A stretch of 64,000 nt of DNA from Calliopum simillimum. Lineage: Eukaryota > Arthropoda > Insecta > Diptera > Lauxaniidae. The position numbers and the translations under genes were made by a program. Below are positions 22,472 to 33,540 of the stretch, one piece after another. Under the pieces are notes generated by a model. It did not search any database. It was not told where the DNA came from and saw only the letters and a program-made list of their open reading frames with translations. Within the stretch, counting starts at the first letter, position 1, and each line of letters opens with the position of its first letter. Location: positions 10,495,994 to 10,559,993 of the forward strand of contig OX638368.1 of assembly GCA_951812925.1 (NCBI GenBank). Direction: 5' to 3'.

Positions 22472-22930
22472 CTACTTTTGGGCTTATACCAATATTTTAG
22501 ATGTTTTTCAATGTTTTGCGATACTATTGGACATTTTCGATATTTTAGTTGTTTTTCGATACACTTGGACTTTTATCAATTTCTTCAATGTATTTCAATA
22601 TTTTTTGATGAGTTTTGACTTTTTCCGATGTTTTGGATGTTTCCCAATATATTTGGATTTAGAAATTTTAGATGATTTTTGATACTTTTAGACTTTTACC
22701 AATGTTTTAGATGTTTTTCGATACACTTGGTTTTACCGATCTCTAAGATGTAGATACTTCGATATTTTTCGATTTTTTTGGATTTTAGATTTTTTTCGAT
22801 ACATATAGACTTTAACCGATTTCTTCAATGTATTTCTATATTTTTCGATACTTTTGGACTTTCACCAGTTTCTCCGAAGTATCTCAATAGTTTTCAATAC
22901 ATATGAACTTTTACCAATATTTAAGATGTG
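22472..22930. repeat. Continuation of the 39-bp satellite
   Basis: The same 'tttttcgatacacttggact' and 'ttttaccgatttctt' units continue, more degenerate than those left of the insertion. Confidence 0.75.
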
Positions 22931-23069
22931 ATAATTTTATGAAAGTAGATCACATAAATCTCTTAGAGCATCTGTTGGTAGCACATTATTTAAAAAAAAA
23001 AAAGTTTTCTTATATGATGTAAAGCAATTTGTTGTTTTTGGTTTTCTGCAAATAACCACGAGTAAAAAA

Positions 23070-23107
23070 TTAAAATAATTCCGAGTAACGCTGGGTAAAA
23101 CAGCTAG
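23070..23107 (+). mobile_element. Possible Helitron-type 3' end
   Basis: A hairpin-like 'ccgagtaacgctggg' (about 23081-23095) is followed by 'taaaacagctag', ending in CTAG before T at 23107. This arrangement (a short GC hairpin about 10 bases before CTRR) matches Helitron right ends. I could not find a left end, so this is tentative. Confidence 0.35.
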
Positions 23108-23491
23108 TACAGCAGAAAGTTCTTAATCACAGAGCTTAAAGGACGCACGGGAACATATCATGTAGGGGGTAGACATTATTGGTACCCATACTGTCATTCT
23201 CACAAAGAAACGATTTCTTTAACAAATCAAAAGCTTAATAAGAAAGATTACAGCGTTCTTATCAAATATTTTAAATCAGCATATTTTTTACCTCGATGCA
23301 AGGATAAAGCCCCACACCATCTTACTTACATCAGATATAAAAAAATTGCTCAGAGGTATATATAGGAAAAACTTAAAGATTTTAAATTTGATATATATAT
23401 TTGATTTAATTATAGCAGAAACTTTAAAACTAAAAATTTCAAACAAAATGCTTATTTGATGTTGCGTCTCTTACAAATAAAAGTATATATA

Positions 23492-23600
23492 TTCCATTAG
23501 TACGAATTGTACAATACAAGTTCGTATAAATGGAATATTCAAAAATAGCAGTCTTAAAAAGCAAAATTAAAATCATTTAAATTTGTGAAAAATCATTTAA
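23492..23600. mobile_element. Shrunken copy of the 4916-5348 foldback plus its right flank
   Basis: 'attccattagtacgaattg' is followed after a few bases by 'caagttcgtataaatggaat' and then a flank matching 5345-5412 ('caaaaatagcagtcttaaaa'). The whole interior, including the tRNA-like loop, is missing. The shared flank suggests either that the real element is longer than the palindrome or that this is a duplicated insertion site. Confidence 0.7.
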
Positions 23601-23864
23601 AAGTATATATATTTCACCTTAAACTTTATGTAACCCGTAGAATTTTAAAGAATTCTATGAAATGCTTTTTAGAAAAGAAACACCAAACTTTTTTTATTTG
23701 ATTTGAAGAAAAATAAAACAGCGCAAGTTTTTTTTTGTCTATTTACGGTTGAACCCTTTTACCTTGCAACTTTAAGTCTCTTTACCAACATTTTTCTATA
23801 TGAGTCATTTTGAAAAAACTTTGTCTCATACATTTTTTATTTATTTTTTCCTTTCTTTTTGCAG
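23601..23864 (+). other. 3' end of the upstream 5-HT2 intron
   Basis: AT-rich sequence ends in a strong pyrimidine tract (about 23830-23861) and the acceptor GCAG at 23861-23864. The phase is 1: the exon starts with the last two bases of a Gly codon. Confidence 0.7.
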
Positions 23865-24097
23865 GTTATTTTCCTCTTGGCTCAGAGCATTGCCTTACGT
23901 GGATTTGTTTGGATGTGCTTTTTTGTACCGCAAGCATTATGCATTTGTGCACCATTTCAGTGGATCGGTATCTTTCACTACGTTATCCGATGCGTTTTGG
24001 ACGTAATAAAACACGTCGGAGAGTTACATTGAAAATCGTTTTTGTTTGGTTGCTATCGATAGCGATGAGTTTGCCGCTAAGTTTGATGTACTCAAAG
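23865..24097 (+). CDS. 5-HT2: 5-HT2-type serotonin receptor, exon with TM3-TM4
   Basis: This exon encodes ECL1, TM3, ICL2 and TM4 of an amine GPCR. Numbering from the first whole codon (Tyr at 23867), Cys9 is the conserved disulfide cysteine 3.25, Asp16 (ICLDVLFC) is the amine-binding Asp3.32, and Asp33-Arg34-Tyr35 is the DRY motif. 'FGRNKTRRRVTLKIVFVWLLSIAMSLPLS' covers ICL2 and TM4. The receptor is a plasma-membrane protein; 5-HT2 receptors couple to Gq and phospholipase C (family knowledge). The acceptor GCAG precedes it in phase 1 and the donor GTAAGT follows Lys in phase 0. TM1, TM2 and the N-terminus are not in the window. I cannot separate the insect paralogues 5-HT2A and 5-HT2B by eye. 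Confidence 0.93.
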
Positions 24098-24099
24098 GT

Positions 24100-24222
24100 A
24101 AGTTCTTGAGATTGCGTTATACAATATAAGTGTGTTTTTTGCTTGGATATTCCACCAAATCAAAAGAAAAGAGCACAATATGTCTTTTCAACAATAATGT
24201 TATATCCCTTAAATATCTCTAA
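24100..24222 (+). other. Start of the 7-kb intron after the TM3-TM4 exon
   Basis: The donor is GTAAGT at 24098. The intron runs to 31133 and is filled mainly by the foldback elements and mariner fragment listed below. Confidence 0.8.
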
Positions 24223-24224
24223 TA

Positions 24225-25430
24225 GCGTTTCCCAAACTTGTTTCGCGACGGAGCTCTTTTAAACAAATTAATATTTTGCGGAGTCTCAAAATAAACAAAA
24301 TCAGATTTTTTGTTTATTTTTAATAAAAATTTAACAAAAATTGGATTTTATTTTTGACAAACTGCGTAAAGTCCTGTTTCACAGGAGAGAGTTGGATACA
24401 CATATCTGGTTCAGCAACGAGTCTGTTTTAGTATTAAGTCTTTGTAGCTACATTTGCTCAGAATCCCGTTTTTGCAAAAATGCCTACATTGTTGCATAAA
24501 TTTTTGACCCCTCTGAATTTTTTGAAATAGTTCAACTTATTCAAAATTTTTTGACTATTTAAATAGTCCGGGAATTTAATATTTGAATTTTTGTCTTTTC
24601 AAAATAGTTTTCATCTCTCAACAATGTCAAAATTTCATCAATTTCAGACCTTTTTACCATTATTAGATTTCTGCAAAAAATGTCGGACTCATTTGCCTTC
24701 CTACAGAGTAACATAACTTTTAGAATAATATCAAAATTTTATCCACATTCGACTCTTTTTTATATTTTGCGAGATTTTCAGTATATCCCGACTTTTTAAA
24801 AATTTTAAATTTTCGCAACTTTTTGACTATCGCAAGATTTTTCAGCAAAGTTCAACATTTTCATTCTTCTCCAACTTTTTCCAAATAGCAATCTTTTCAA
24901 TAGTTTCAGAATTTTATTAATTTTTAAATCTTTTAGCATGTAGCAACATTAAGTTTTCGACTTTTACAACATTTTTCAACTTTTTCAAAAGTTTTCAAAA
25001 CACCTATAACAACTTTTTCCATAATTCCGTGATTTTATAAATTTCGGCAATTTTCGTCTCTTTTAGCATTTTTACCATTGTTTTCAGTATTTCTACTTAT
25101 TCCACATTTTCAACATTTTTAAATCATTTTATCTCAAAAAGCCATTTCGAAGTTTCTTGAATGTCTCAACAATTTCATAACTTGATAAGTTTTTGACTCT
25201 TTCAACATTTTTCGATTGTGTCCAATACCTTCATTTGTCATCATGACAACGGTAATAAATAGTATCCCATCTGTCTGTCCAATTTAATTCAGTGCTACAG
25301 TCTTCCCGATTTGCATTTATTGGCCATTTAAACTGCAATATTTCACCACAAGTTCAGCTTATGAAAAAAAATCTTTTCCATGGAGCCCTTGCATGAGCCT
25401 CCCTAAGCGCACTTTGGGAAACGCTTGCCT
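24225..25430. mobile_element. TIR element (hAT-like ends) carrying a satellite-like array
   Basis: The ends 'agcgtttcccaaacttg' (left) and, reverse-complemented, 'aagcgtttcccaaagtgcg' (right) form terminal inverted repeats, and the CGTTTCCCAAA start is reminiscent of hAT-type ends. The interior at about 24470-25240 is an array of degenerate 'ttttcaacatttttcgac' units. The segment just inside the right end ('ttcatttgtcatcatgacaa') is also found at about 45018, at the end of a second such array, so this is a multicopy family. No transposase is present. Confidence 0.6.
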
Positions 25431-25433
25431 ATG

Positions 25434-26246
25434 TACACTAGACCGGGTCGATATTTAAATTCATCTCGAAACCGAATAAAAAGTTAGAAGGACTTTTAAA
25501 AATGATATCTGCGTCATTTTTTTTTTTTTTTTTTTTTTTTCATTCTGAGAAAAACCAATGGATCACTTCTAATTCTACTGAAGGCCTATAAATTTTCAAA
25601 AAAAATAAAAAATTTCAAAAATTCTGAAAAAATGCACAACAACTTTTTGAAAGGTTCTAAGCATTTTACGTCATGTGAAATTTTTTCGGAGGTGCCTTGG
25701 TCTTAAGTAAACCTAGCATTTTGCTGACAAATGTGAGCTGAACAGCTGAAAACTCGATTTGATAAATTTTTTGAAAGAATAAAAAAAAAATCCAAAACTC
25801 TAAAAGAAATTCATCGTATTCTTTGGACAATTTTAAGCATTTTCTGCCATAAACACTTTTTTCGTAGATGCCTTGCTATTGAGTGAAAAATGGTTTTTTT
25901 TTTTTTTTGACCGCTTAAATGAAATAGGTAAAAAAGTCGAATTTGGGATGCAAATATTATTATATCGCCAAAAAACTTTATAATTTTTGAACGCAAAATT
26001 ATTTGTGGAAACGTATTCTTTATTTCTAAAGCACATTGGGCATTCGTTTTTAATGAAGAAAAAAAGTTATGATCAAAAAACATGTTTTTCAGTAGAATCA
26101 AAAGTGTTCCATTGGTTTTTTTGGAATGAAAAACAAATGGTGCAGATATCGTTTTTAAGAGTCCCTCTAATTTTTGAGTTGGTTTGGGGATGATTTTATT
26201 TTGCTTCATACAAAATCGAGCCGGTCTAATGTACACTTTAATTTTT
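25434..26246. mobile_element. Foldback element, 'TAGACCGG' end family
   Basis: The left end 'gtacactagaccgggtcgat' matches the reverse complement of the right end, 'gtacattagaccggctcgat'. Arms of about 130 bases pair, including the 'gatatctgc' and 'accaatgga' blocks. The interior holds two direct copies of a 'ttctaagcattttacg' segment related to the 14.7 and 30.1 kb elements. It directly abuts the element ending at 25430. Open frames at 25811-26266 are arm sequence. Confidence 0.75.
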
Positions 26247-26287
26247 GTTTTTTTTTTTTTGCACAAAATAGTTGTTTTTTTTTCGGG

Positions 26288-28514
26288 TAAACAGTAGTGT
26301 GTATTGAAATATATGGGCGAGTTTTAAAACCCAATTCCACACTCAAATTATGAAAGAAGAAAGATAAACAACTCAGGAAATTTAAATTTTTTGACTTTAA
26401 AATAAATTCCTAGCTGGCCAAATGGCCATTGTTTATAAAAACCGAGTGATTTTGCACTGGAGCCTATCTAACGGTAAATTTTTTTCCTAAAAACACCATA
26501 GATATCGATTCGTGGTCTAAAATAACTTATGTGTGCAAATTTTCAGAGAGATCGTATGACGTGCAGGAGCGTCAGCAAAGGAATAAGAAACGATTATCTT
26601 CAATGAAACGAATACTTTTTGTACTGGAGCCTATCTAACGGCAGATTTTTTTCCAAAAAACACTACAGATCTCAGTTCGTAGTCGAAAAAAACTTATGTA
26701 TGCAATTTTTCAGAGAGATTGTATGACGTGCAAGAGCGTCAGCAAAGAAAAAAAGCACTTATTTTCGATCAAACGTTTAGTTTTTGTACTAGAGTCCATC
26801 TAACGATTCGTTTTTTTCAAAAAAAACTTGTGGTACTTGATTTGTCATAAAAAATAAACTATGCACCCAAATTTTAAGATTGGTGGAACGACGTGTGGGA
26901 GTGTCAGCGAAAGATTAAAAAATGGTATACAGCCATTTCATGCCTATCGTAACAAGATCTGCCACACCCCTTCCGATTTCGCTAAAATTCGGTACATGGT
27001 AATCGTATTGCAGCACGGCGTATTTCATTTTCAAAATCTTTCGAAGAATTTAAAATCATGTAAATTACAAAAAAACCTACATTATACGAAATATTGCATG
27101 TACTGAAATGTTCAAAAAATCATTACTCCTATGTCATTAATGGTACTATCCAAATTTTAGATTCATTTGAAAGGTAATTTTGTCTTCTTTTCTATAAAAT
27201 TATTTTGGAGGGTCGAAAGTAGGTACTATAGCGTTTTCAGTAGTTTAGTACTAAAATAGTAGTAAATTTAGTAATTTTTACCAAACACAAAACACTTTTA
27301 CTTGTGCGAATAGAATGATTCAGTCCCTTTCTAAAAATGATCCAAACATAAAAATGAAATAAGAAATGTTCCGGCTATAGGCCATTTTCTGATCGGACCT
27401 TTTTTTAAATTTTCAAAAAATCATAACTTCTTAGCCTCGAGACATACCAATTTTCTCTCTTTTTTGACTGAAAGATTTTTTTTTTTTTTCTTTCCAAAAA
27501 AAATATTTTGTAAGGTAACAAAAGTGTACTCGGGCACGTTTTTTGTAGTTTAGTACTAAAAAAGTAATAAATGTAGTACTTTTCATCAACTACAAAAAAT
27601 TTTATTTTCAACTTATAGCATGATTCAATGCCTTTCCAAAAAAGGTCTAAACATGAAAATCGGTTAAGAAATGGCCAAGTTATTGGTAATTATTTGAGGA
27701 GAGTTTGTTACATTTTACCTATTTTTCGACTTTTTGCACCCCTCCACAAGCCACAAAAAAAATCGCCAAATTTTTTTTTTGCCATTTTTCAAAGTTTAAG
27801 CATGAAACGAAACCATGTACCAAATTTCAGCGATATCGGAAGGGGTGTGGCAGATCTTGTTACGATAGGCATGAAATGGCTGTATACCATTTTTTAATCC
27901 TTCGCTGACACTCCCACACGTCGTTCCATCAATCTTAAAATTTGGGTGCATAGTTTATTTTTTATGACGAATCAAGTACCACAAGTTTTTTTTTGAAAAA
28001 AATGAATCGTTAGATCGACTCTAGTACAAAAACTAAACGTTTGATTGAAAATAATTGCTTTTTTTCTTTGCTGACGCTCTTGCACGTCATACAATCTCTC
28101 TGAAAAATTGCATACATAAGTTTTTTTCGACTACGAACTGAGATCTGTAGTGTTTTTTGGAAAAAAATCTGCCGTTAGATAGGCTCCAGTACAAAAAGTA
28201 TTCTTTTCATTGAAGATAATCGTTTCTTATTCCTCTGCTGATACTCCTGCACGTCATACGATCTCTCTGAAAATTTTCACACATAAATTGTTTTAGACCA
28301 CATATTGAGATCTATGGTGTTTTTTGGAAAAAAATTTACCGTTAGATAGGCTCCAGTGCAAAATCACTCGGTTTTTATAAACAATAGCCATTTGGCCAGC
28401 TAGGAATTTATTTTAAAGTCAAAAAATTTATATTCCCTGAATTTTTTATCTCTCTTCTTTCATAATTTGAGTGTGGAATTGGGTGTTCGTTTTTCGATAC
28501 ACACTAGTGAACAG
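26288..28514. mobile_element. Foldback element, about 2.2 kb, with internal repeat units
   Basis: Left 'aacagtagtgtgtattgaaa' pairs with right '...gatacacactagtgaacag'. Arms of about 720 bases match closely; for example, 'agctggccaaatggccattg' at about 26412 has its complement at about 28386. Each arm contains three copies of a unit of about 140-170 bases with 'ggagcctatctaacgg' and 'gtatgacgtgcaagagcgtc'. The centre holds two direct copies of a 'gtagtttagtactaaaa' block (about 27235 and 27545). It is non-coding; the open frames inside are arm shadows. Confidence 0.85.
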
Positions 28515-29400
28515 TTTTTAATTTATGTGTATATTCGAATAATATGAACCTTCAAGGGTTCTAGAAACAGATCCTATTGCTTTTTTCGAATCTCCTGTCG
28601 TTTTCAATTATGATTTGGTCATATTTTTTGAACATCTTCCTTGGAGTAAAAATAAAACTTTCATAAAAGTACTTGGACTCGAAATGCGCTTATTAATCCC
28701 TCCATAAAGAAAGAAAAACAATTAATTTAAGCAAAGCATTTTTTTTTTTTTTTTTTTTCTCTTTGAAAAAAATTATATTCGCATGAATATATAATTTTTT
28801 TATTATTTATGCAGCTTCAAATAAAATCCGATTGTTTTTACGATATTGACATTTAAATAAACGTTGCACAAGAACTTCAACCTTTCACAACAACAAGAAC
28901 TAAGTGAAAAACCATTTAATAAATTGTTCATGAGTTTTTCATTGCATACTTTTGTGCATTTTGACATTGACTTATCGTTGATTCGTTTTTTTTTTCAAAC
29001 TTTAGTTGACGCATTTATTGTAGTTTTGTTGCTTTTTGAGTGTTATTGGAGTATTGCAGAATGCACAATTGTAGATATTGCATTGAGATAAAAAATATCA
29101 GATAAGAAATGATTTAGGTGAACATTTTCAATTTCATAAAATAGAAAAGTTTTGATTTGAAATATTTGAATGGGTTTTTTTTTTAAGTGGAATAAGTCCA
29201 TAATAAGACAAAAGTAATGTCACAGAGATGATGTGCCATAAAAAAAAGTTATTTCACTTGTATCATTTTTTAACATAATACTATTAATTCGACATCATTA
29301 GATAAACTTTCTGTAAAAACAAAGCCAATTTTAATTATTTTTAACTTTGGTTTTCGTTTTGTGGCATTACTTTTGCCTCTTTATGGATTTATTATTATTT
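28515..29400. other. AT-rich non-coding intron DNA
   Basis: A poly-T tract lies at about 28738-28759. No gene is recognised. Confidence 0.4.
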
Positions 29401-29424
29401 ATCCAAAATTCCAAAAAATCATCT

Positions 29425-30000
29425 TTGTTATGTTAAGAAGCAAAACTGCCATATCTGGGGCTCGGAAAATCCACAAGTGATCGTGAAAAAGCCTGTTTGC
29501 TGCGGCTTATGTGTACCGAAAATGTTGACTCTGAGCGGTACCACACTATGCTGGAGGACTAACTTGTACCGGAGATTGATGCTCAGGGTCTTAACGATAT
29601 GTGGTTTTAACAGGACGATACTACACCGCACACAACTCACCTCAATTCGGGCTTTTTGCGTAGCAAATTCCCAAACTGTGTAATTTCTCGTCACGGTAAT
29701 GTGAATTGTCTGCCCAGATCATGTGATTTGACGCCGTTAGACTTTCTTCTGTGGGGTTATATGAAGGATAAAGACTACGTGAATAGTTTGAAGAGAACTT
29801 TAGACTTGAAAAGCAATATCACATCGGCAATTTGGGTCATTCCTGAGGTCATACTGCAAAATGATATCAAAAATATGGCCGGAAAAGTAATATGTCTGAA
29901 GCAAGACACACCAAGTGTACCAGCTCAAAATTTTTTTATCTCCGATTTCGCTCAAATTTGGCAATATGTTAGTTCCGGTATGCAAAACCAATAATCCGGG
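29425..30000 (+). pseudogene. Decayed mariner-like transposase (C-terminal half)
   Basis: Fragments in shifting frames match the insect mariner/IS630 group. From 29434 one frame gives KKQNCHIWGSENPQVIVKK, from about 29600 another gives 'NDMWF', a third gives 'QDDTTPHTTHLNSGFL', and 29656-29994 gives 'LPRSCDLTPLDFLLWGYMKD'. The PLDFLLW motif carries the third catalytic Asp of the DDD triad. At least two frameshifts and stops separate the pieces, so it is dead. It lies in sense orientation within a receptor intron. Confidence 0.8.
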
Positions 30001-30093
30001 AGAATTTGGTCCTAGTACCATTTATTGTTAAAACTTAAAAATATTTTTGATTTTTTTTTTTAAAAAAACTCTTCTTAAATTTTTTTTTTTTTT

Positions 30094-30586
30094 AAAAAGT
30101 TATTTAAATTAAAGCATGATTTATAAGCTTTCAAATGATGTATGATTCAAAATGGGATTCGGTCGCGAGATGAGAGTTTTTGGCTTTCAAACGCCCGCGG
30201 CAGGAAAAACTCTTTGTTTACTCAAGACGAAGGCATCTAACGAAAAAAGTGTACTGGGCATAAAATGCTTAGAATTGTTCAAGAAATACCTACGTGTGAA
30301 ATTTTTGGGAGTTTTTTGGAAAGTTAAAAAAAATTTTTTTTCTTTGAATAAATAATTTTTAAAAAAAATTTTAAAAAATTCCAAAAAAATTCACACGAAT
30401 TTCTTGAACAATTCTAAGCATTTTATGCCAAGAACACTTTTTTCGTAAGTTGCCTTCCTCTTGAGTAAACAAAGATTTTTGCCTGCCGCGGACGTTCGAA
30501 AGCCTAAAACACTCATCTAGCGACCGAATCCCATCGTGAGTCATGATGTATGAGCTTATAAATTAAGCTTTAATTTTAAAAAAACC
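30094..30586. mobile_element. Foldback element, about 490 bp
   Basis: The arms 'gattcggtcgcgagatgag' (left) and 'ctcatctagcgaccgaatc' (right) are reverse complements, as are 'gcccgcggcaggaaaaactc' and a block containing 'tgcctgccgcgg'. The centre is near 30345. It is related to the element at 14735-15010. Confidence 0.8.
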
Positions 30587-31133
30587 GAGTGGGGCTTTTA
30601 AAATAATTTTCCTCATATAATCCTACTGTGTGACCTTTCGAACAAAATAAAATATTTTGAAAAATTCCGAACAGTCAAATCAAAGTACCAAACGCCTTAA
30701 TTTATGTTAAGCTAATTTGATTTAATGTTTCAAAAAAATATCGATATCTTCATACTAAGTATCGATACAACTTTATAAAAAGCATTCGTTTCCAACTCTT
30801 AAAGCGCCGCAAGTCATGATATCTGCTTTTGATACAATTCATTTTGAGATTTTTTCTTTTTGCTTTCGATTTTGCACACACTTTCAATTTCATGCGATTT
30901 TTTTTCTTTCACATTTTTTTCTTTCTTGCATTTATCTGCCTGCTAGGCAATTGTTATCCGCTTATTTGCTTACACACTGCACAGTGTGCCATACTACGTA
31001 TGAGTGTATGTATGTGTGAATATATGAGTATGACTGCAAAATGTTTATCTGTGTTATTCACTTTGCGTGTGTGTTTTCAACTTTTTTTTTCTTTCTTTCT
31101 TTTTTTTCTGCTTTCTTTTCTTTGTCACCACAG
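30587..31133 (+). other. 3' part of the receptor intron with a long pyrimidine tract
   Basis: T-rich sequence from about 30840 to 31120 precedes the acceptor ACCACAG at 31127-31133. The hydrophobic open frames here reflect the pyrimidine tract running into the exon. Confidence 0.7.
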
Positions 31134-31356
31134 GATCATGCTTCTGTGCTAGTGAATGGCACCTGCCAGATACCGGATCCTGTTTACAAATTGGTTGGCT
31201 CAATTGTTTGTTTCTACATACCACTCGGCGTCATGCTGCTCACATATTGTCTGACTGTGCGTTTGTTGGCACGTCAGCGGCAAAATCTTGGCGGCACAAA
31301 TCAAACTGCAACACCCGGTTGGGCAAGCGGTTGGCTGGGGCAGACGCCGGCATTGG
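31134..31356 (+). CDS. 5-HT2: 5-HT2-type receptor, exon with ECL2-TM5 and start of ICL3
   Basis: Begins in phase 0 (Asp-His-Ala-Ser), continuing directly from Lys of the previous exon. ECL2 has an N-glycosylation sequon (NGT) immediately followed by the cysteine that pairs with Cys3.25. TM5 reads 'YKLVGSIVCFYIPLGVML', with Pro5.50 in 'YIPLG' and Ser5.43 seven residues before it, as in vertebrate 5-HT2. 'CLTVRLLARQRQNLGG' begins the third intracellular loop. The exon ends in phase 1 at the donor GTGAGT (31357). Confidence 0.93.
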
Positions 31357-32825
31357 GTGAGTAAAGAAAAAAATATGAAAAATTAATTTGAATTTTTGAC
31401 AACATTAAATTGGTAACAGATTGAAATAAATTTTATAAAGATATGCAGACTTTGTTGAATTAATTGCTAATGCAAATCTTGCAAGCAGATGTCTTGCGAG
31501 ATTTATATATTCTAATAACATATTGGCACTTTTTTCTATATGAATACGAATTTTGCAAAAATGTGCTACACGTCGTACACGCAAAACTTTTAGAAAATGC
31601 TAAAATTTTCCAAGCTTTTTGATTAAAACATTTATAGAAATTTTTGGATGCGCGTCAATGCTCTTATATTAAACAAATACGTTATATTAAAGCTTGCTCT
31701 GTAATAAAATCAAATTTTGATACATGGCCGAAATATTTTTCAATAAAAATTTGAGTATTAAGACTGAATTCTTCAACATGTCGTATGCGTAACGTTTAAT
31801 CATATTGCTAAATTTTCTCATAACTTTTTCATTCCAACAGCGATAGAAATATTTCGATGTTAGTAAGCGCCCACATGTAAAAGTCAATATTTTTTACTAA
31901 GCTATGTACTTTAATAAAAACAAATTTTAATTCATGGCCGCATAAAATTATGATTAAATTTTTCCTTGAAACTACAGCGAACGCTTAAATTGCTAGTGCT
32001 AAAACAACCTTGCTAACAACCAAACTGTTAACAAGACTTTTGAAGCGCCACCTCTTTAGTGAAAACGGCAATCACAGCCATATTGCTTAACTTTATAAAA
32101 ACCCCCACTGCTTTGTGCAGTTTTTGCCCACCACCCCCCATCACTTACTGACAACGGATTATGGCTTTCAACATGCGTTCAGCTTACGGTTGTCGTGTTT
32201 ATGATGATGATGATGCACCAAGTTAACATGACTGCGTGCAGCGGGGGCATAAACCAAGTGCGCACCACTTCCACCAACGCCACAACCACAGAGCATTGCA
32301 GAGAGTGTACAAAATACCATCGTGTCATGTCATGCCATACAGTTTAGACGTTGCATGTTGAAGTCTATTTTGATGTTGCTGCTTGGGTTGCATCGTACCA
32401 GTAGTTGTTGTTAATGCAGCGTGATTTTTTCGCCATATGCTTGTAAGCCTAAAAATATGCAATACGCGATTTTATTTTTGCAGCTTTTCGCATGCATTAA
32501 TAAGCTTATATTAAACATATGTGCTTTGCATTTTTGAATAGAGCTTAAGTGCATGAGTTTATTGGGGGATTTCTGTGGATTAACACAAAAACATGAAAAT
32601 TTATGGACATATTTTTTTTTAAAAATGATATTCCAAGGTTTTTTTTTTGAATATATTGTAAATGCAATTTAATTTGAAAATAATAATAGCGGCCGACAGT
32701 TGAAATAAAATTGATTTATGATATGTTTTCTGTAAAGTGTACTTAATAATCTTAGCCCTTTCATAACTTTTATTTATAAAGACACACCGTTACTGAGCAC
32801 ACAAATTACGCAAATTACTCCTCAG
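31357..32825. other. Intron DNA, no gene
   Basis: Mostly low in repeats. Two copies of the dispersed 'acatgtcgtatgcgtaa' motif lie at about 31567 and 31774. A somewhat GC-richer stretch (about 32030-32300) shows no open frame of note. Confidence 0.45.
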
Positions 32826-32829
32826 AGTC

Positions 32830-33540
32830 ACAAAAAACTTTGAAAAAATTGTATTATGTCGAAAACGTCCAAAAAATTTCAAAAGGCAAAAATGTAAATA
32901 GTCAAATATATTGAATAGTCAAAAACTTAAAAAAGTCGAAGAAACGTCAAAAAGTCAAGAAATTATGAAAAAAATATTGAAAATCTGAAACACATCAAAA
33001 AACTTTGAAAATCGTTGAAAAAGTTGAAAAAAACTAAAAAAAAACGAAAAAGCTTTAAAAAAGTCGCATAAAGTTCAAAAATTAAAATAGTTTGAACAGA
33101 GCAAAAAGCATTGCAAAATTCAAAAGTCTAAAAAAAATCAAAAAGTTTCGAAAAAGTCGAAGAAATGTCAAAAACGTCAAGAAATTATGAAAAAGTCAAA
33201 AAATATTGAAAATGTGAAACACATCAAAAAACTTTGAAAAACGTTAAAAAAGTTGAAAAAAACTAAAAAGTCGAAAAACGTCGAAAAATATCGAAAAAGT
33301 CAATATATTTCGAAAAAGTAGAAAAACATCAAAAAGTCGAAAAAGTCAAAAAAATTTGAAAATGGCGAAAAATGTAAAAGTAAAACACCAAAAAACTTTG
33401 AAAAAGTAGCGAAACATCGAAATATATTGAACAATTCGAAAAAATCAAAAAATCGAAAGATCTTGAAAATCTTTGAAAAAGTCGAATAACGTGGAAAATG
33501 TCAAAAAATTTAGAAAGAAAGTAAAAAACAAAGAAAAAGT
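32830..33540. repeat. A-rich 'gtcgaaaaa' array
   Basis: Degenerate units such as 'ttgaaaaagtcgaaaaacgt' repeat every 15-20 bases. Reverse-complemented, they resemble the 'tttttcgacttt' arrays at 24.5-25.2 and 63.2-63.97 kb. A segment at about 32935-33050 recurs at about 33150-33265 (both contain 'gaaacacatcaaaaaacttt'), a direct duplication about 215 bases apart. Confidence 0.7.
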
